DNA of 51,651 bases from Rhodopila sp. Lineage in GTDB: Bacteria; Pseudomonadota; Alphaproteobacteria; Acetobacterales; Acetobacteraceae. The stretch is from assembly GCA_031291715.1 (NCBI GenBank), contig JARLIN010000448.1, positions 1 to 51,651 of the forward strand. Reading direction: 5' to 3'. A model generated the notes under the pieces. It had not been told where the DNA came from. It was given only the letters and a program-made list of their open reading frames with translations, and ran no database searches. Of this stretch, positions 8,509 through 17,755 are shown piece by piece. Numbering within the stretch: the stretch's first letter is position 1; each line of letters begins with the position of its first letter. A program made the position numbers and the translations under genes.

Positions 8509-9420
8509 TTACCCGTAATTCAGCTTCAACCCCGGCGTGGCCCACTGCACCGTGCCCAAACGTCCGCTGTCAGACAGCGTGATGTACGCCGTCCGCATAT
8601 CCGCCCCGCCGAAGCAGATGTTCGTTGGGTAGATATCCGGCATCTTCACCGCCCGCACGATGTCGCCGCCGGGGGAAATCTCCGTGATGTAGCCGGTGTT
8701 CAGCGTCGCCACGGCGATGTTGCCGTTGGCCAGCACCGCCAGACTGTCGAAGCGGGCATTGCCCGGCAGACCGGCGATGATCCGGCCGCTGTGGTGTGCG
8801 TGCGGTGCGGGCTTGCGCAGCACGCCGGGTGCCTCGATGTCGAATGCCCAGAGGCGCGCGCCCTCGGTGTCCGCGGCATAGAGCGTCTTGCCGTCCGGCG
8901 ACAGGCCGCAGCCGTTGGGGCTGAGGATCGGAAAGGCGATTTCCGTCACCTTCGAGCCGTCCGGCATCGCGTAGTAGATCCCGCCGTGGTCGCGATGGCG
9001 GGCGTAACGCTTGCCGAGGTCGGTGAAATAGAAGCCACCGTGCACATCGAACACGATGTCGTTCGGCGCCGACAGCTTGTTGCCGTTGACCTCGGCGTAG
9101 AGCGTCTTCGCTTCACCAGTTTTCGCGTCGATCCGCTGGATGTAGCCGAACCTGTAGTCCGGATGCGGGGCGACGCCCATCGAGTAGCCCTCGACATACT
9201 TGCTGCCGCCGTTGTTGCAGAGGTACAGCGCGCCGTCCGGGCCGAACGCCAGCCCGTTCGGACCGCCGCCGCAGCGGGAGAACACGCTGGTGGTGCCATC
9301 CGGTACTACGCGGGACAGCTGGTTGTTGCGGATTTCGGTCAGGATGATGGAGCCATCCGGGCAGACGACGGGGCCTTCCGGAAAGCCGAAGCCGGTGGCC
9401 AGGATCTTGACGTCACTCAT
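8509..9420 (-). CDS. SMP-30/gluconolactonase/LRE family protein
   Basis: A 303-residue six-bladed beta-propeller of the SMP-30/gluconolactonase family. The metal-binding positions fit: Glu in GFPEGPV near residue 15, Asn in APNDIVFD near residue 118, and Asp in ARFDSLAV near residue 225. Family members hydrolyse lactones such as gluconolactone or act on organophosphates. It is divergently arranged to a quinone oxidoreductase gene, with about 87 bp between the two starts. The true substrate is unknown. Confidence 0.87.
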   Translation of the reverse strand: MSDVKILATGFGFPEGPVVCPDGSIILTEIRNNQLSRVVPDGTTSVFSRCGGGPNGLAFGPDGALYLCNNGGSKYVEGYSMGVAPHPDYRFGYIQRIDAKTGEAKTLYAEVNGNKLSAPNDIVFDVHGGFYFTDLGKRYARHRDHGGIYYAMPDGSKVTEIAFPILSPNGCGLSPDGKTLYAADTEGARLWAFDIEAPGVLRKPAPHAHHSGRIIAGLPGNARFDSLAVLANGNIAVATLNTGYITEISPGGDIVRAVKMPDIYPTNICFGGADMRTAYITLSDSGRLGTVQWATPGLKLNYG

Positions 9421-9507
9421 TTGGTGTTTCCCCCTTTTCGCGGTTGAGGCAGTGTCGCCCGAATGATCGTCGCGTCAAGCGACGCTGGCTCGCCACGGAG
9501 AGACTTC

Positions 9508-10479
9508 ATGAAGGCCGTCCGATTCACCCACCATGGCACGGCCGATGTGCTGACCGTGGAAGATATTCCGGACCTGTCACCGGGTGAAGGCGAAGCACTC
9601 ATTCGGATCGAGGCTGCATCGATCAATCCGAGCGATGTGAAGAACGTTCAAGGACTGATGGAGCAGACCACGCTGCCGCGGACCCCCGGCCGCGACTTCG
9701 CCGGGGTGGTGGAGGCGGGGCCGGCGGCCTGGATCGGCGCCGAGGTTTGGGGCTCGGGTGGGGATGCGGGGTTCACGCGCGACGGCTCTCACGCCGAGTA
9801 TATCGTGGTTCCGGTCGCCAGCCTGCGGCGCAAGCCGTCGGTGTTGGACTTCGAGCAGGCCGCGTCCGTCGGGGTGAATTTTATCACTGCCTGGAAGGGG
9901 TTGGTGGATGCCGCCGATCTGCATGCCGGCGAAACGGTTCTGATCATTGCCGCCAGCGGTGGTGTCGGTAACGCCGGCGTCCAGATCGCGAAACGAATCG
10001 GCGCGCGGATTATCGGGGTGGATCGTCGCGGCCCCCGCCCGGGGGCGGCGATCTCCGGTGCCGGTGTGTCGCTTGTGGCCGACGGAGCGGCCATTCCGGT
10101 CGCGGTGCGTCAGGCGACGGATGGGCGCGGGGCTGACGTCGTGCTGGATTGTGTCGGCGGCGTGATGTTCCGCCACGCCCTGGATTGCCTCGCATTACGC
10201 GGCCGGCTGGTGGAAATGAGCGCGACCGGAGCCAGGGAGGTTACGTTCAACCTGGCGGACTTCTATCACAACGAAAACCGCCTGATCGGGATCGATACAC
10301 TGAAGCTGGATCTGACCGCCTCGGCCGAGGTGCTGGAGAAACTGCGGCCTGGGTTCGAGGCCGGCGACTACCGGCCCGCACCGATCGCACGGCGGTTCCC
10401 GTTGGCCGATGCCGTGGCAGCGTACCAGGCTGTCGCAGCCGGGGAACCCGGGCGGGTGGTACTGCGGCCGCGGGGATAG
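9508..10479 (+). CDS. Zinc-free medium-chain dehydrogenase (quinone oxidoreductase type)
   Basis: A 323-residue NAD(P)-dependent oxidoreductase of the medium-chain family. The start at 9508 (MKAVRF) is chosen over an in-frame ATG at 9463 because it is preceded by GGAGAG and matches the family N-terminus. The GroES-like domain comes first, then a Rossmann domain with the nucleotide-binding ASGGVGNAGVQIAK segment near residue 150. The structural zinc cysteines are absent, as in quinone oxidoreductases. The specific substrate is not known. Confidence 0.88.
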   Translation: MKAVRFTHHGTADVLTVEDIPDLSPGEGEALIRIEAASINPSDVKNVQGLMEQTTLPRTPGRDFAGVVEAGPAAWIGAEVWGSGGDAGFTRDGSHAEYIVVPVASLRRKPSVLDFEQAASVGVNFITAWKGLVDAADLHAGETVLIIAASGGVGNAGVQIAKRIGARIIGVDRRGPRPGAAISGAGVSLVADGAAIPVAVRQATDGRGADVVLDCVGGVMFRHALDCLALRGRLVEMSATGAREVTFNLADFYHNENRLIGIDTLKLDLTASAEVLEKLRPGFEAGDYRPAPIARRFPLADAVAAYQAVAAGEPGRVVLRPRG

Positions 10480-10617
10480 CGGGAGGTATCGCGGCCGTCG
10501 GGAGAAGGGTTCAAGGTGAAGATCCCCGGAGCGCCATTTGCCCATGTGTCATGGCCGGGCTTCACCCGCCCCCCCCAAACACCGGCGTCTGCGGGGATCG
10601 CCGGGTCAAGCCCGGCG

Positions 10618-10694
10618 ATGACGGTGGGAGAACGATTGGGCCGCCCAAACCATTCTCCCGTGGCCGCCCTATCCTGACGCGCATGGGGCCAAGC
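10618..10694 (+). repeat. 77-bp direct repeat, copy 1
   Basis: Matches 10815-10891 at 73 of 77 positions by hand alignment. It contains the small palindrome TTGGGC-C-GCCCAA nested inside GAGAA/TTCTC arms. The second copy starts 197 bp downstream. Confidence 0.85.
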
Positions 10695-10814
10695 CTCACC
10701 GGCATCAGGATAAGGACGTAGATGGAACAGGGCGTTCTCTCTGACCGTCATGGCCGGGCGTGTCCCGGCCATCCGCTCCCCGGCCGTGCGCAGATGGCTG
10801 GGACACCCCCACCC

Positions 10815-10891
10815 ATGACGGCGAGAGAACGATTGGGCCGCCCAAACCATTCTCCCGTGGCCGCCCTATCCTGATGCGCGTGGGGCCAAGC
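10815..10891 (+). repeat. 77-bp direct repeat, copy 2
   Basis: Second copy of the repeat at 10618-10694, differing at four positions. The two copies flank a REP-like palindrome at 10750-10772, so the whole block could have arisen by duplication of a palindrome-plus-spacer unit. Confidence 0.85.
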
Positions 10892-10925
10892 TCGCTCATG
10901 CCATATAGCGAAACGTTTCCAGTCG

Positions 10926-11828
10926 CTACCCGGCCGCCGTCTTCGCCGCCGCCTCCTTCGCCCGCGCGACCCGCGCGAGCACTTTCTCGCGCACCGTCTC
11001 GGGCAAGCCGTTCGGGTCCATCGGCATTCCGTAAACCATCTCGTTATGCGAGTGCAGCAGTTGGTGCAGGCTGAACACGTGCATCTGCGCGTTCCGCCGT
11101 CCCTGCACGTCCTGCACGTGATTCACGGCCTGCTTGCTGGCCTTGAGGGCAAACGCGGGTTTCGTCGCGATCTTTTCCGCGAGAGCCAGCGTCACGGCGG
11201 CGAGTTCTTCACGCGGAACGACCCGGTTCACCATGCCATGCGCAGCGGCCTCCCGCGCGCTGATCTCATCGGCGGTGAACAGGAACTCTTTCGCCTTGCG
11301 GATGCCGAGTTCCCATGGATGGTTAAAGAACTCGACGCCGCAAATGCCGAAGTCGATCACGGGATCCTTAAACGAGGCGTCCTCGCTGGCGATGATCAGG
11401 TCGCACAGCCAGGCGAGCATCAACCCGCCGGCGATGCATTTTCCCTGCACCTGGGCGATGGTGGGCTTCGGAAGGTTGCGCCAGCGCTCACACATTTCGA
11501 GGTATATTTCCATTTCGCGCCCGTAGCGCGCCTCCGCGCCTTTGGCATCGAAGCCGGCCCAGGTGCCGACGGTCTCGAAGTCACGCCAGGTCTTGGCGCC
11601 GTCGCCGTTCAGGTCGTGCCCGGCGGAGAAGTTGCGCCCGTCGCCCGCTAGGATGATCACCTTGATGGCGTCGTCGTGCGCCGCGCGGTCGAAGGCTGCA
11701 TTGAGTTCGTAGGTCATCTGCAGACCCTGCGCGTTGTGCGCTTCGGGCCGCGCCATCACGATACGAGCCACATGCGGCGCCGGTGTCTCATAGCGCACCT
11801 GCGCGGACGTGCGAGTTGCGTCCGTCAT
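10926..11828 (-). CDS. Enoyl-CoA hydratase/isomerase family protein
   Basis: A 300-residue crotonase-fold protein. The NFSAGHDLNG segment near residue 66 is the first oxyanion-hole region. The second is around IAGGLMLAWLCDLIIASEDASF near residue 133. Catalytic Glu positions vary within the superfamily, so hydratase, isomerase or hydrolase activity cannot be fixed by reading. It acts on acyl-CoA thioesters in the cytoplasm. It is a single gene, separated by about 240 bp from the next gene upstream. Confidence 0.85.
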   Translation of the reverse strand: MTDATRTSAQVRYETPAPHVARIVMARPEAHNAQGLQMTYELNAAFDRAAHDDAIKVIILAGDGRNFSAGHDLNGDGAKTWRDFETVGTWAGFDAKGAEARYGREMEIYLEMCERWRNLPKPTIAQVQGKCIAGGLMLAWLCDLIIASEDASFKDPVIDFGICGVEFFNHPWELGIRKAKEFLFTADEISAREAAAHGMVNRVVPREELAAVTLALAEKIATKPAFALKASKQAVNHVQDVQGRRNAQMHVFSLHQLLHSHNEMVYGMPMDPNGLPETVREKVLARVARAKEAAAKTAAG

Positions 11829-12066
11829 CTTCGGGTGTCCTCCTTTTTCACGCGCGGGATTTTCCGAGCGACCAAGGGTAACACTCTATGACGGCGTGCC
11901 AAAACCGGCGGAGGGATGGGAATGGACGCGTGGGGTGCCTGACCCTTGCCCCGCACCGCCCAGCGGTGATCGCGCGCCCGTTCCCATTGAGCGAGGCTGT
12001 CGCGGCATGTCACGCCGTTGTTGGTGGAGAACCGGGTCGGGTCGTACCGCGGCCAGGAGAGTGAGC

Positions 12067-13047
12067 TTACCAGACCGTAGCTCGTAACGGTTCCTGTCTC
12101 ATTCTGATATCGTTCACCGACCATTCCTGAAACGACATATATCGTGGGGCCAGGAAAAGGTAGGTCCGTTCCACGACTTTCCACAGGAAGTCATCATAAT
12201 GGTTCGGCGCGCCCGCCCAGTCGGCGAAGACAGGCCCCCATGCGTGGTTGGTACGGAACAGCCAGTCTCGCTGGCGTCGCAACCAGGCGACCGCGGCGGG
12301 CGTGTCCCGCAACATCGCCAGAATGTCGTCGAGGCGGATATCCACATCGTCAAACCGGCTCATGATCTCCGTCAGGCCGCGGCGCGCCAATGCCTGAACC
12401 TGCTTGACCGTTTCCTGGCGGCTGACCGGCACCTGGTCGGCTTTGATACGCAGGAGTTTCTCCCGCGGACCGCTGATACCGCGCGCCAAGGTGCGGCGCA
12501 TGCTCTCGACATAGGCCAGCTCATCGCTGATCAACGCGGCTCGGGCGACGATTTCGGCGGCGTTTGTCCCATCGATCTGGGCGGTGGCGCCGGTGATCGC
12601 CTGATTCAGAAGCTCTCGATTTTCTGGCTCTTCTTCCCAGCCAGGCACGCCGCCGTTGCTGATCGTGACGCTCTTGCCCATGAGGGCAAACACGCAACGG
12701 ACCAGGTTGTGCCGCACCCGGCTGATTGCGATTTTACGGTCCTGCTCGTTGGGCTTCCAGCTCGCCTCGCCTCCATTGAGTTCGGACGGCAGCTTGTCGC
12801 CGAGCCGGACGGCGACAACGAAATCCAGCGCCTGTTCGATCAGGTTCAGCATCTGTCCATCGGCGCTTTCCGGCGCCACCCCGAACTCGCGTGCCACGGA
12901 TCGAAGCGGCAGCACCGCTTCCTGACTCTCAAGCTGGATAACCATCGAGGGAACCTGCGTTCCTTCACTGAGGCGAAAGACCGGTTCACCCAGCATACGG
13001 AACCCCGCATGGGATAACTGGCAAACTTGAGGACCTGGGATGGTCAT
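12067..13047 (-). CDS. Conserved-looking protein of unknown function (326 aa)
   Basis: I do not recognise this protein. The start at 13047 (MTIPGPQ) is preferred over a more distal in-frame ATG at 13113 because a GGACGAG sequence lies 5 nt before it. The protein is soluble with no signal peptide or membrane segment. It is mostly helical and charged, with a C-terminal region rich in aromatic residues (about residues 255-310, including WLRRQRDWLFRTNHAWGPVF). The pattern of hydrophobic and charged residues and good codon use support a real gene. The flanking enoyl-CoA hydratase and HisD-family genes give no clear functional hint. Confidence 0.72.
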   Translation of the reverse strand: MTIPGPQVCQLSHAGFRMLGEPVFRLSEGTQVPSMVIQLESQEAVLPLRSVAREFGVAPESADGQMLNLIEQALDFVVAVRLGDKLPSELNGGEASWKPNEQDRKIAISRVRHNLVRCVFALMGKSVTISNGGVPGWEEEPENRELLNQAITGATAQIDGTNAAEIVARAALISDELAYVESMRRTLARGISGPREKLLRIKADQVPVSRQETVKQVQALARRGLTEIMSRFDDVDIRLDDILAMLRDTPAAVAWLRRQRDWLFRTNHAWGPVFADWAGAPNHYDDFLWKVVERTYLFLAPRYMSFQEWSVNDIRMRQEPLRATVW

Positions 13048-13157
13048 GGAAACTCGTCCGGCGTTGCAGCCCGCCGAACAAATCATAGAAGGCTTAACGA
13101 AACATGAATCCACCCACGTGATCGGCCTTTGTCGCCACTGCCCAGCGCGATCATACG

Positions 13158-14441
13158 CTATGCGTTTTTTCCGCCATAGCGCCGCACGCGAAGATCCGCC
13201 TGCTCCTTATGGCCAGCGAAATTCTCGATCGCACACAGGCGAGAGCAGTATTCGCCGATCATCGCTGTCGCCTCGGGACTGACCTGCTGATACGTCACGG
13301 TCTTCAGGAACTTCCCGACCCAGAGTCCACCTGTGTAACGAGCGGCCTTCTTTGTCGGCAGCGTGTGGTTGGTGCCGATCACCTTGTCGCCGTAAGCGAC
13401 GTTGGTCTCCTTGCCCAGGAACAGAGCGCCGTAGTTGGTCATCCGGTCGAGGAACCAGCGCGGGTCGCGCGTCAGCACCTGCACATGCTCCGAGGCGATC
13501 CGATCAGCTTCCGAAACCAGTTCTTCGTCCGTGTCGCACAGGATCACTTGTCCATAGTCACGCCACGCGACAGAGGCGATGTCGGCGGTGGGCAGCACGG
13601 CAAGCTGGCGTTCGATCTCGGCCTGGATGCCCTCGGCGATCTTCTTCGACGTCGTCAGCAGCACCGCAGGCGACGTCGGCCCATGCTCCGCCTGCCCCAG
13701 AAGATCGGTGGCGCACATTTCGACGTCTGCGGTGTCGTCGGCGATGATCAGGGTTTCTGTTGGGCCGGCCAAAAGATCGATGCCGACGCGGCCGAACAGT
13801 TGCCGCTTCGCCTCGGCCACGAAGGCGTTGCCCGGACCGACCAGCATATCGACCGGTGCGATCGTTTCTGTGCCAAGACCCATCGCCGCGACCGCCTGGA
13901 TGCCGCCGAGCAGGTAAATCTCGTCCGCGCCGGCCAGTGCCATCGCGGCGACTGTGGCGGCGGGGGGCACGCCGTTGAGCGGCGGCGTGCAGGCGGCGAC
14001 TCGTTTCACCCCTGCGACCTTGGCGCTCAGCACCGACATATGCGCCGACGCGACCATCGGGTAGCGCCCGCCCGGCACGTAACAGCCGACACTGTTGACC
14101 GGGATGTTCTTGTGACCCAGCCGGATGCCCGGAAGGGTTTCGACCTCGATATCGCGCAGGGCCTCTTTCTGCGCCTGCGCGAAGCGGCGGATCTGCGCCT
14201 GGGCGAACTTGATGTCCTCGATCACCTGAGCGGGCAGGCTGTTCATCAGGGATTCAATTTCATCCGACCGCAGGCGGAAGGCGGCCGGCTCCCACTTGTC
14301 GAACTTTGCCGACAGCTCGCGCACCGCCACGTCGCCGCGTGCGGAGATGTCCTCCAGGATGGATTCGACCGTTTGACGGACTTTCCGGTCCGCCTCGGTC
14401 TTCTCGGCCTCGGTCGCGCCCTGCTTCAGTATCCGGATCAT
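13158..14441 (-). CDS. HisD-family dehydrogenase (histidinol or sulfopropanediol dehydrogenase-like)
   Basis: A 427-residue zinc- and NAD-dependent dehydrogenase of the HisD family. The start at 14441 follows GGAGGGC. Expected zinc and catalytic residues are present: Gln and His in [12 protein letters not shown], the Glu-His pair in ASEHVQVLT, Asp in [11 protein letters not shown], and the C-terminal His in [11 protein letters not shown]. The gene is not in a histidine operon but lies 16 bp after a flavin reductase gene. The C-terminal FAGHKxQADLR motif replaces the GLTAHA-type ending I recall for biosynthetic HisD. I therefore infer a catabolic paralogue, for example HpsN-like oxidation of a diol to an acid, rather than histidine synthesis. 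Confidence 0.82.
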   Translation of the reverse strand: MIRILKQGATEAEKTEADRKVRQTVESILEDISARGDVAVRELSAKFDKWEPAAFRLRSDEIESLMNSLPAQVIEDIKFAQAQIRRFAQAQKEALRDIEVETLPGIRLGHKNIPVNSVGCYVPGGRYPMVASAHMSVLSAKVAGVKRVAACTPPLNGVPPAATVAAMALAGADEIYLLGGIQAVAAMGLGTETIAPVDMLVGPGNAFVAEAKRQLFGRVGIDLLAGPTETLIIADDTADVEMCATDLLGQAEHGPTSPAVLLTTSKKIAEGIQAEIERQLAVLPTADIASVAWRDYGQVILCDTDEELVSEADRIASEHVQVLTRDPRWFLDRMTNYGALFLGKETNVAYGDKVIGTNHTLPTKKAARYTGGLWVGKFLKTVTYQQVSPEATAMIGEYCSRLCAIENFAGHKEQADLRVRRYGGKNA

Positions 14442-14457
14442 TTGCTTGCCCTCCGCT

Positions 14458-15099
14458 TCAGGCGCGATAGGCGGCCTCCGGTATTTTCGCAAGTTCGGAG
14501 CCGTGCACGCGTCCGGGAGCGAGGCCGTAGAAGTGCTGGAAGCTCATGATGAGCGGACGCCATTTGTCGGGGTCGATGCGGTCGGACACGCCGTCCATCA
14601 GGATTTCGGTCGCGGCGTGGACCTTCCTGATTTTGACATGCAGTGCGACGCTGCGGCCGCGCCAGGCAGTGTCCTTGTCGGCGATCGGGTGGACCTCTTC
14701 CAGTTCGGCTTCCAACTGGACGGGGCATTCCATGGCGCGAGGCGCTTGAACGGTCAGCGACGGGATCGGGGTCAGGCCGGCGGTTTCGAACTTGTCCGCC
14801 ACGAAGCGGTAGCCTCGGCGGGCTTTGCCTTCCGGCACCGGGTCGCTGCCGGTCGTGCGGGCGATGCGGTCCACTTGCTCGGCCATCGCGTCGGAGGGCA
14901 GGTTCAGCACGCATTGACCCGTACGGATCAGGTTCTGCGTGGTCTTGGAAACGACTGCCAATCCCAGCACGCAACGCTGGCCGAGCCACCAGGCGGAGGA
15001 CATGGGGGCGAGGTTGAAGGAGGCATCCTCGTTGACCGTGCTGATCAGCACGACGGGGGTGCCGAAATACAGGATAGCGGGTTGGGTGACCTGGTGCAT
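14458..15099 (-). CDS. Flavin reductase-like FMN-binding split-barrel protein
   Basis: A 213-residue protein of the flavin reductase / FMN-binding split-barrel family. Typical features are the early [20 protein letters not shown] segment, which contacts flavin, and the following [18 protein letters not shown] strand-helix. It could reduce free flavin for a partner oxygenase or bind flavin itself. It lies directly upstream of the HisD-family gene (16-bp gap) and is surely co-transcribed with it, so the pair may act on one substrate. Confidence 0.83.
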   Translation of the reverse strand: MHQVTQPAILYFGTPVVLISTVNEDASFNLAPMSSAWWLGQRCVLGLAVVSKTTQNLIRTGQCVLNLPSDAMAEQVDRIARTTGSDPVPEGKARRGYRFVADKFETAGLTPIPSLTVQAPRAMECPVQLEAELEEVHPIADKDTAWRGRSVALHVKIRKVHAATEILMDGVSDRIDPDKWRPLIMSFQHFYGLAPGRVHGSELAKIPEAAYRA

Positions 15100-15222
15100 G
15101 TGTGTCTCTCCCTTCGATCCGAGGGAGATAGGCGGCCTGGGAGTGGGGCGCCTGCCGGTTGTTGCTCTATGTCGTCATGCGCCGCGTGACCCGCCCATAG
15201 GTTCGGACTCGCGCGGCGCGAC

Positions 15223-15251
15223 GGATTACCGGGTCAAGCCCGATGACGACG
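15223..15251. repeat. REP-like half element inside the 3' end of the EamA gene
   Basis: The 14-bp core CCGGGTCAAGCCCG at 15229-15242 is identical to the core of the palindrome at 10597-10619, and both continue into GATGACG. It overlaps the stop codon and last codons of the EamA transporter gene. Confidence 0.6.
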
Positions 15252-16191
15252 ACAGCGAAGCGACACGGGCAGGCTCGGGCGCGACGCGGAGGGCGAAGGA
15301 ACGGAGGGCCAGGCCCGCGGCACTCAACATCAGGACCATGCCGACCGCTTCGCCCCAGTCGAGTTTCTCGCCGAAGAAGCTGCAGCCGATAACGACGGCG
15401 ATGACCGGGGAGATGAAGGCGTAGGTGCCCGGCCGGCTGGCGCCCCAGTCGCGGACCAGCAGGAAATACATGGTGGTCGATATCAGCGCGCCGGGGATCA
15501 GCAGATACAGCCAGGCCAGGAAGGCCGGCCATCCCCAGTGAAAGTGCATCGACTCCCAGGCGCCCGGCTCGATCGCGAGCGACGAGAACAGCAGCACCAG
15601 GCCGCCGATGAGATCGGTCAGGCCAGCGAGCTGCACCGGCTCCAGCGTGCGCATGATCGGGCGGGTCATGACGGAGCCGGCGGTGTAGCAGAGGCAGCCG
15701 ACGGTGACGCCCGCGGCGCCGATCATCTCCCACACGTCCAATGTGCCGGCCACGGCGCTGGGGCCGAACAGCATCAGGACGCCGATGACGCCGACACCGA
15801 TGGCGCCGGCTTGGCGTGGACTGAACCGCTCCTGCCCCGCGGCGACAGAAAAGACCACCAGGGAGATTGGCGTCAAAGCCGAGCTGATGACGGCGGCGAG
15901 GCCGGCGGTGATGTATTTCAGGCCGTAAAGCTGAATGATCTGGTTCAGCGTGATCAGCACGACCGAGACGAACACTAGGCGCGGGACCAAACGGGGTGGC
16001 GGCATGACCCGTTCGCCGCGGAACCCGCGGAAGCCCAGCAGGATGATACCGGCGATGGTCCAACGCAGGCCCGCAAAGATTCCGGGGGCGACGGTGCCGA
16101 TGCCGATCTTCATCGCCAGCCAGGTAGTACCCCAGACGAAGCAGATGAAAACGAACATCGCGCGCTGCGATGTGGTCGAAGTTGTGTTCAT
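15226..16191 (-). CDS. EamA/DMT family transporter
   Basis: A 321-residue inner-membrane protein with about ten hydrophobic helices in two EamA repeats, typical of drug/metabolite transporters that export amino acids, metabolites or drugs. The first repeat starts at FVFICFVWGTTWLAMKIGIG. It lies 126 bp upstream of the flavin reductase gene on the same strand and may share its transcript. The last dozen codons and the stop read through a REP-like core, CCGGGTCAAGCCCG (15229-15242), also present at 10601-10614, so the C-terminal tail was probably supplied by a repeat insertion. Confidence 0.87.
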   Translation of the reverse strand: MNTTSTTSQRAMFVFICFVWGTTWLAMKIGIGTVAPGIFAGLRWTIAGIILLGFRGFRGERVMPPPRLVPRLVFVSVVLITLNQIIQLYGLKYITAGLAAVISSALTPISLVVFSVAAGQERFSPRQAGAIGVGVIGVLMLFGPSAVAGTLDVWEMIGAAGVTVGCLCYTAGSVMTRPIMRTLEPVQLAGLTDLIGGLVLLFSSLAIEPGAWESMHFHWGWPAFLAWLYLLIPGALISTTMYFLLVRDWGASRPGTYAFISPVIAVVIGCSFFGEKLDWGEAVGMVLMLSAAGLALRSFALRVAPEPARVASLSSSSGLTR

Positions 16192-16256
16192 AAGGCTCGC
16201 GGACGTGCTCCTGCCGGACCGGAACGGTAGCGTATCCCGGTGGGCGGTTGCCGCGC

Positions 16257-17573
16257 CTAAGCGGAATGGCGCGTATGCGTTCGGGTAAAGCGGTTAAGGC
16301 GGAAGGGTGTCGGATCGACCACAGGTCGGTCGCCGGCCACGAGGTCCGCCATCAGGCGGCCGGCGCCGGGGCCGATGCCAAAGCCGTGGCCGGAGAAGCC
16401 GGTGGCGATGAAGAATCCGGGCATGTGGCTGACCTGGTCGATGACCGGGACGGCGTCGGGGGTGACATCCATCAGTCCAGCCCAGCTTTCGACGACCTGC
16501 ATGCCGGCGAAGGCGGGAAAGGCTTTCGAGAGGACGGTGCGGGCTTCCGTGAGGATGCCTTGCTTGGGTTTGGGGTCGAGGATGCGGACGGCCTCGAACG
16601 GGGTCGGCTGGTCCAGGGACCAGCGACGGGCGGTGCGGAGTTCTTCCCAGGAACGGGTGCCGACCCGCAGGCGGATTTCATTGCGGTTATTGATCAGACG
16701 GGGAAGGAAGTCGGACAGCAGGCGGAAATGGTCGGGAGTGATCTCTGCCGTGTTGGCGTTGCGGCGGGCGATGGAATAGCCGCCGTCGAGGCGTTTCCGG
16801 AACGCGAAAACGGAGCCGGCGGCGGTGATCTCGGGTCCGCCGAGCGGCTTCGTGCGGAAGACGGAGCCCAGCACCTTCAGTTGCGGCAGGTCCAGGCCAG
16901 CGTTGCCGGCGAACAGGCGGGACCAGACGCCTCCGGCCAGGACGACGGACTGGCAGGCGATGCGGCCGCGTTCGGTGACGACGCCGGAAAGACGGCCGGC
17001 GGTCTGCTCGATGCCTCGGACGGCGGTATTGGTGAAGATCTGGGCGCCGTGGTCGCGGGCGGCTTCCGCGATGGCGGGGGCGGCCAGGGCGGGTTCGGCG
17101 CGGCCGTCAGTGGGGGTATGCAGGCCGGCGATGAAGCCATTTGTCGCATCGGGCATGGCGGCTTCCAGAGCAGGGCCGCGCAGAAGGCGGGCGTCCACCT
17201 GGTATTGTCTGGCTTGCCCGAGCCAGGATGCCTGGGCGGCGATTTCCGCTTCGGTCTGGCAGAGATACATGATGCCGGGTTGGCGGAAGCCGGTTTCGCG
17301 GCTGGTGCGGCGGTTCATGTCGCGCCAGAGCCTCAGGCTTTCCATCGCCAAAGGGATTTCGCCTTCGTCGCGGCCCATGGTTCGGCACCAGCCCCAGTTG
17401 CGGGACGATTGTTCGCCGCCGATGCGGCCTTTCTCGCACAGGACGACGGCGATGCCTTTCTCTGCGAGGAACAGGGCCGTGGAGACGCCGATGATGCCGC
17501 CGCCGATGATGACCACGTCGGTCCGTTCGGGGACGGTGGGGTCGGACGCGACCGGTTCGACGGGCGGTGACAT
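16257..17573 (-). CDS. FAD-dependent oxidoreductase, DAO family (amino-acid or amine oxidase-like)
   Basis: A 438-residue flavoprotein. The FAD dinucleotide-binding motif DVVIIGGGIIGVSTALFLAE is at about residues 19-38, followed by EKGRIGGEQSSRNWGWCR, typical of the D-amino acid dehydrogenase / glycine oxidase branch. The C-terminal segment FIATGFSGHGFGIGPGAGRL contacts FAD in this family. It likely oxidises a secondary amine or amino acid in the cytoplasm. The upstream neighbour on the same strand is unrelated, so it appears to be its own unit. The substrate is unknown. Confidence 0.88.
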   Translation of the reverse strand: MSPPVEPVASDPTVPERTDVVIIGGGIIGVSTALFLAEKGIAVVLCEKGRIGGEQSSRNWGWCRTMGRDEGEIPLAMESLRLWRDMNRRTSRETGFRQPGIMYLCQTEAEIAAQASWLGQARQYQVDARLLRGPALEAAMPDATNGFIAGLHTPTDGRAEPALAAPAIAEAARDHGAQIFTNTAVRGIEQTAGRLSGVVTERGRIACQSVVLAGGVWSRLFAGNAGLDLPQLKVLGSVFRTKPLGGPEITAAGSVFAFRKRLDGGYSIARRNANTAEITPDHFRLLSDFLPRLINNRNEIRLRVGTRSWEELRTARRWSLDQPTPFEAVRILDPKPKQGILTEARTVLSKAFPAFAGMQVVESWAGLMDVTPDAVPVIDQVSHMPGFFIATGFSGHGFGIGPGAGRLMADLVAGDRPVVDPTPFRLNRFTRTHTRHSA

Positions 17574-17641
17574 GCGCGGCCTTGGTCTGTTGGCTTTTGC
17601 GAGCTTAGGATGATGGGGAAGCGGCTGGCTACGGGGGGCGT

Positions 17642-17755
17642 ATGTCCTGGCTTATCGGCGTCGATCACCGCGTCCCGCGGGATCTGGCCGAGGGGCGGAT
17701 CGATCCGCCCGTGGCGCGCGGAACGTATGGACTGGTAAAAAAGGAGGGGCATTGA
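17642..17755 (+). CDS. Possible small ORF, 37 aa
   Basis: ATG at 17642 follows a GGGGGG run and opens a 37-codon frame (begins MSWLIGVDHRVPRDL) ending at a TGA that overlaps the next ATG (TGATG). I recognise no family. It sits in a 285-bp gap between two genes on the opposite strand. It may be a real small gene or a remnant. Confidence 0.25.
   Translation: MSWLIGVDHRVPRDLAEGRIDPPVARGTYGLVKKEGH

Larger units (their letters stand above)
10480..10925. repeat. Intergenic repeat cluster with palindromes and a 77-bp direct repeat
   Basis: This 446-bp gap between two converging genes contains no convincing gene. It holds the palindrome ATCGCCGGG-TCAAG-CCCGGCGAT (10597-10619), the palindrome ATGGCCGGG-CGTGT-CCCGGCCAT (10750-10772) and two near-identical 77-bp direct repeats described separately. 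It looks like a BIME-type cluster of repetitive extragenic palindromes. Confidence 0.75.

Noticed and set aside
13209-14549. Long open frame opposite the HisD-family gene
   Set aside because: The HisD frame has all catalytic motifs; this one is Arg/His/Gln-rich without motifs.
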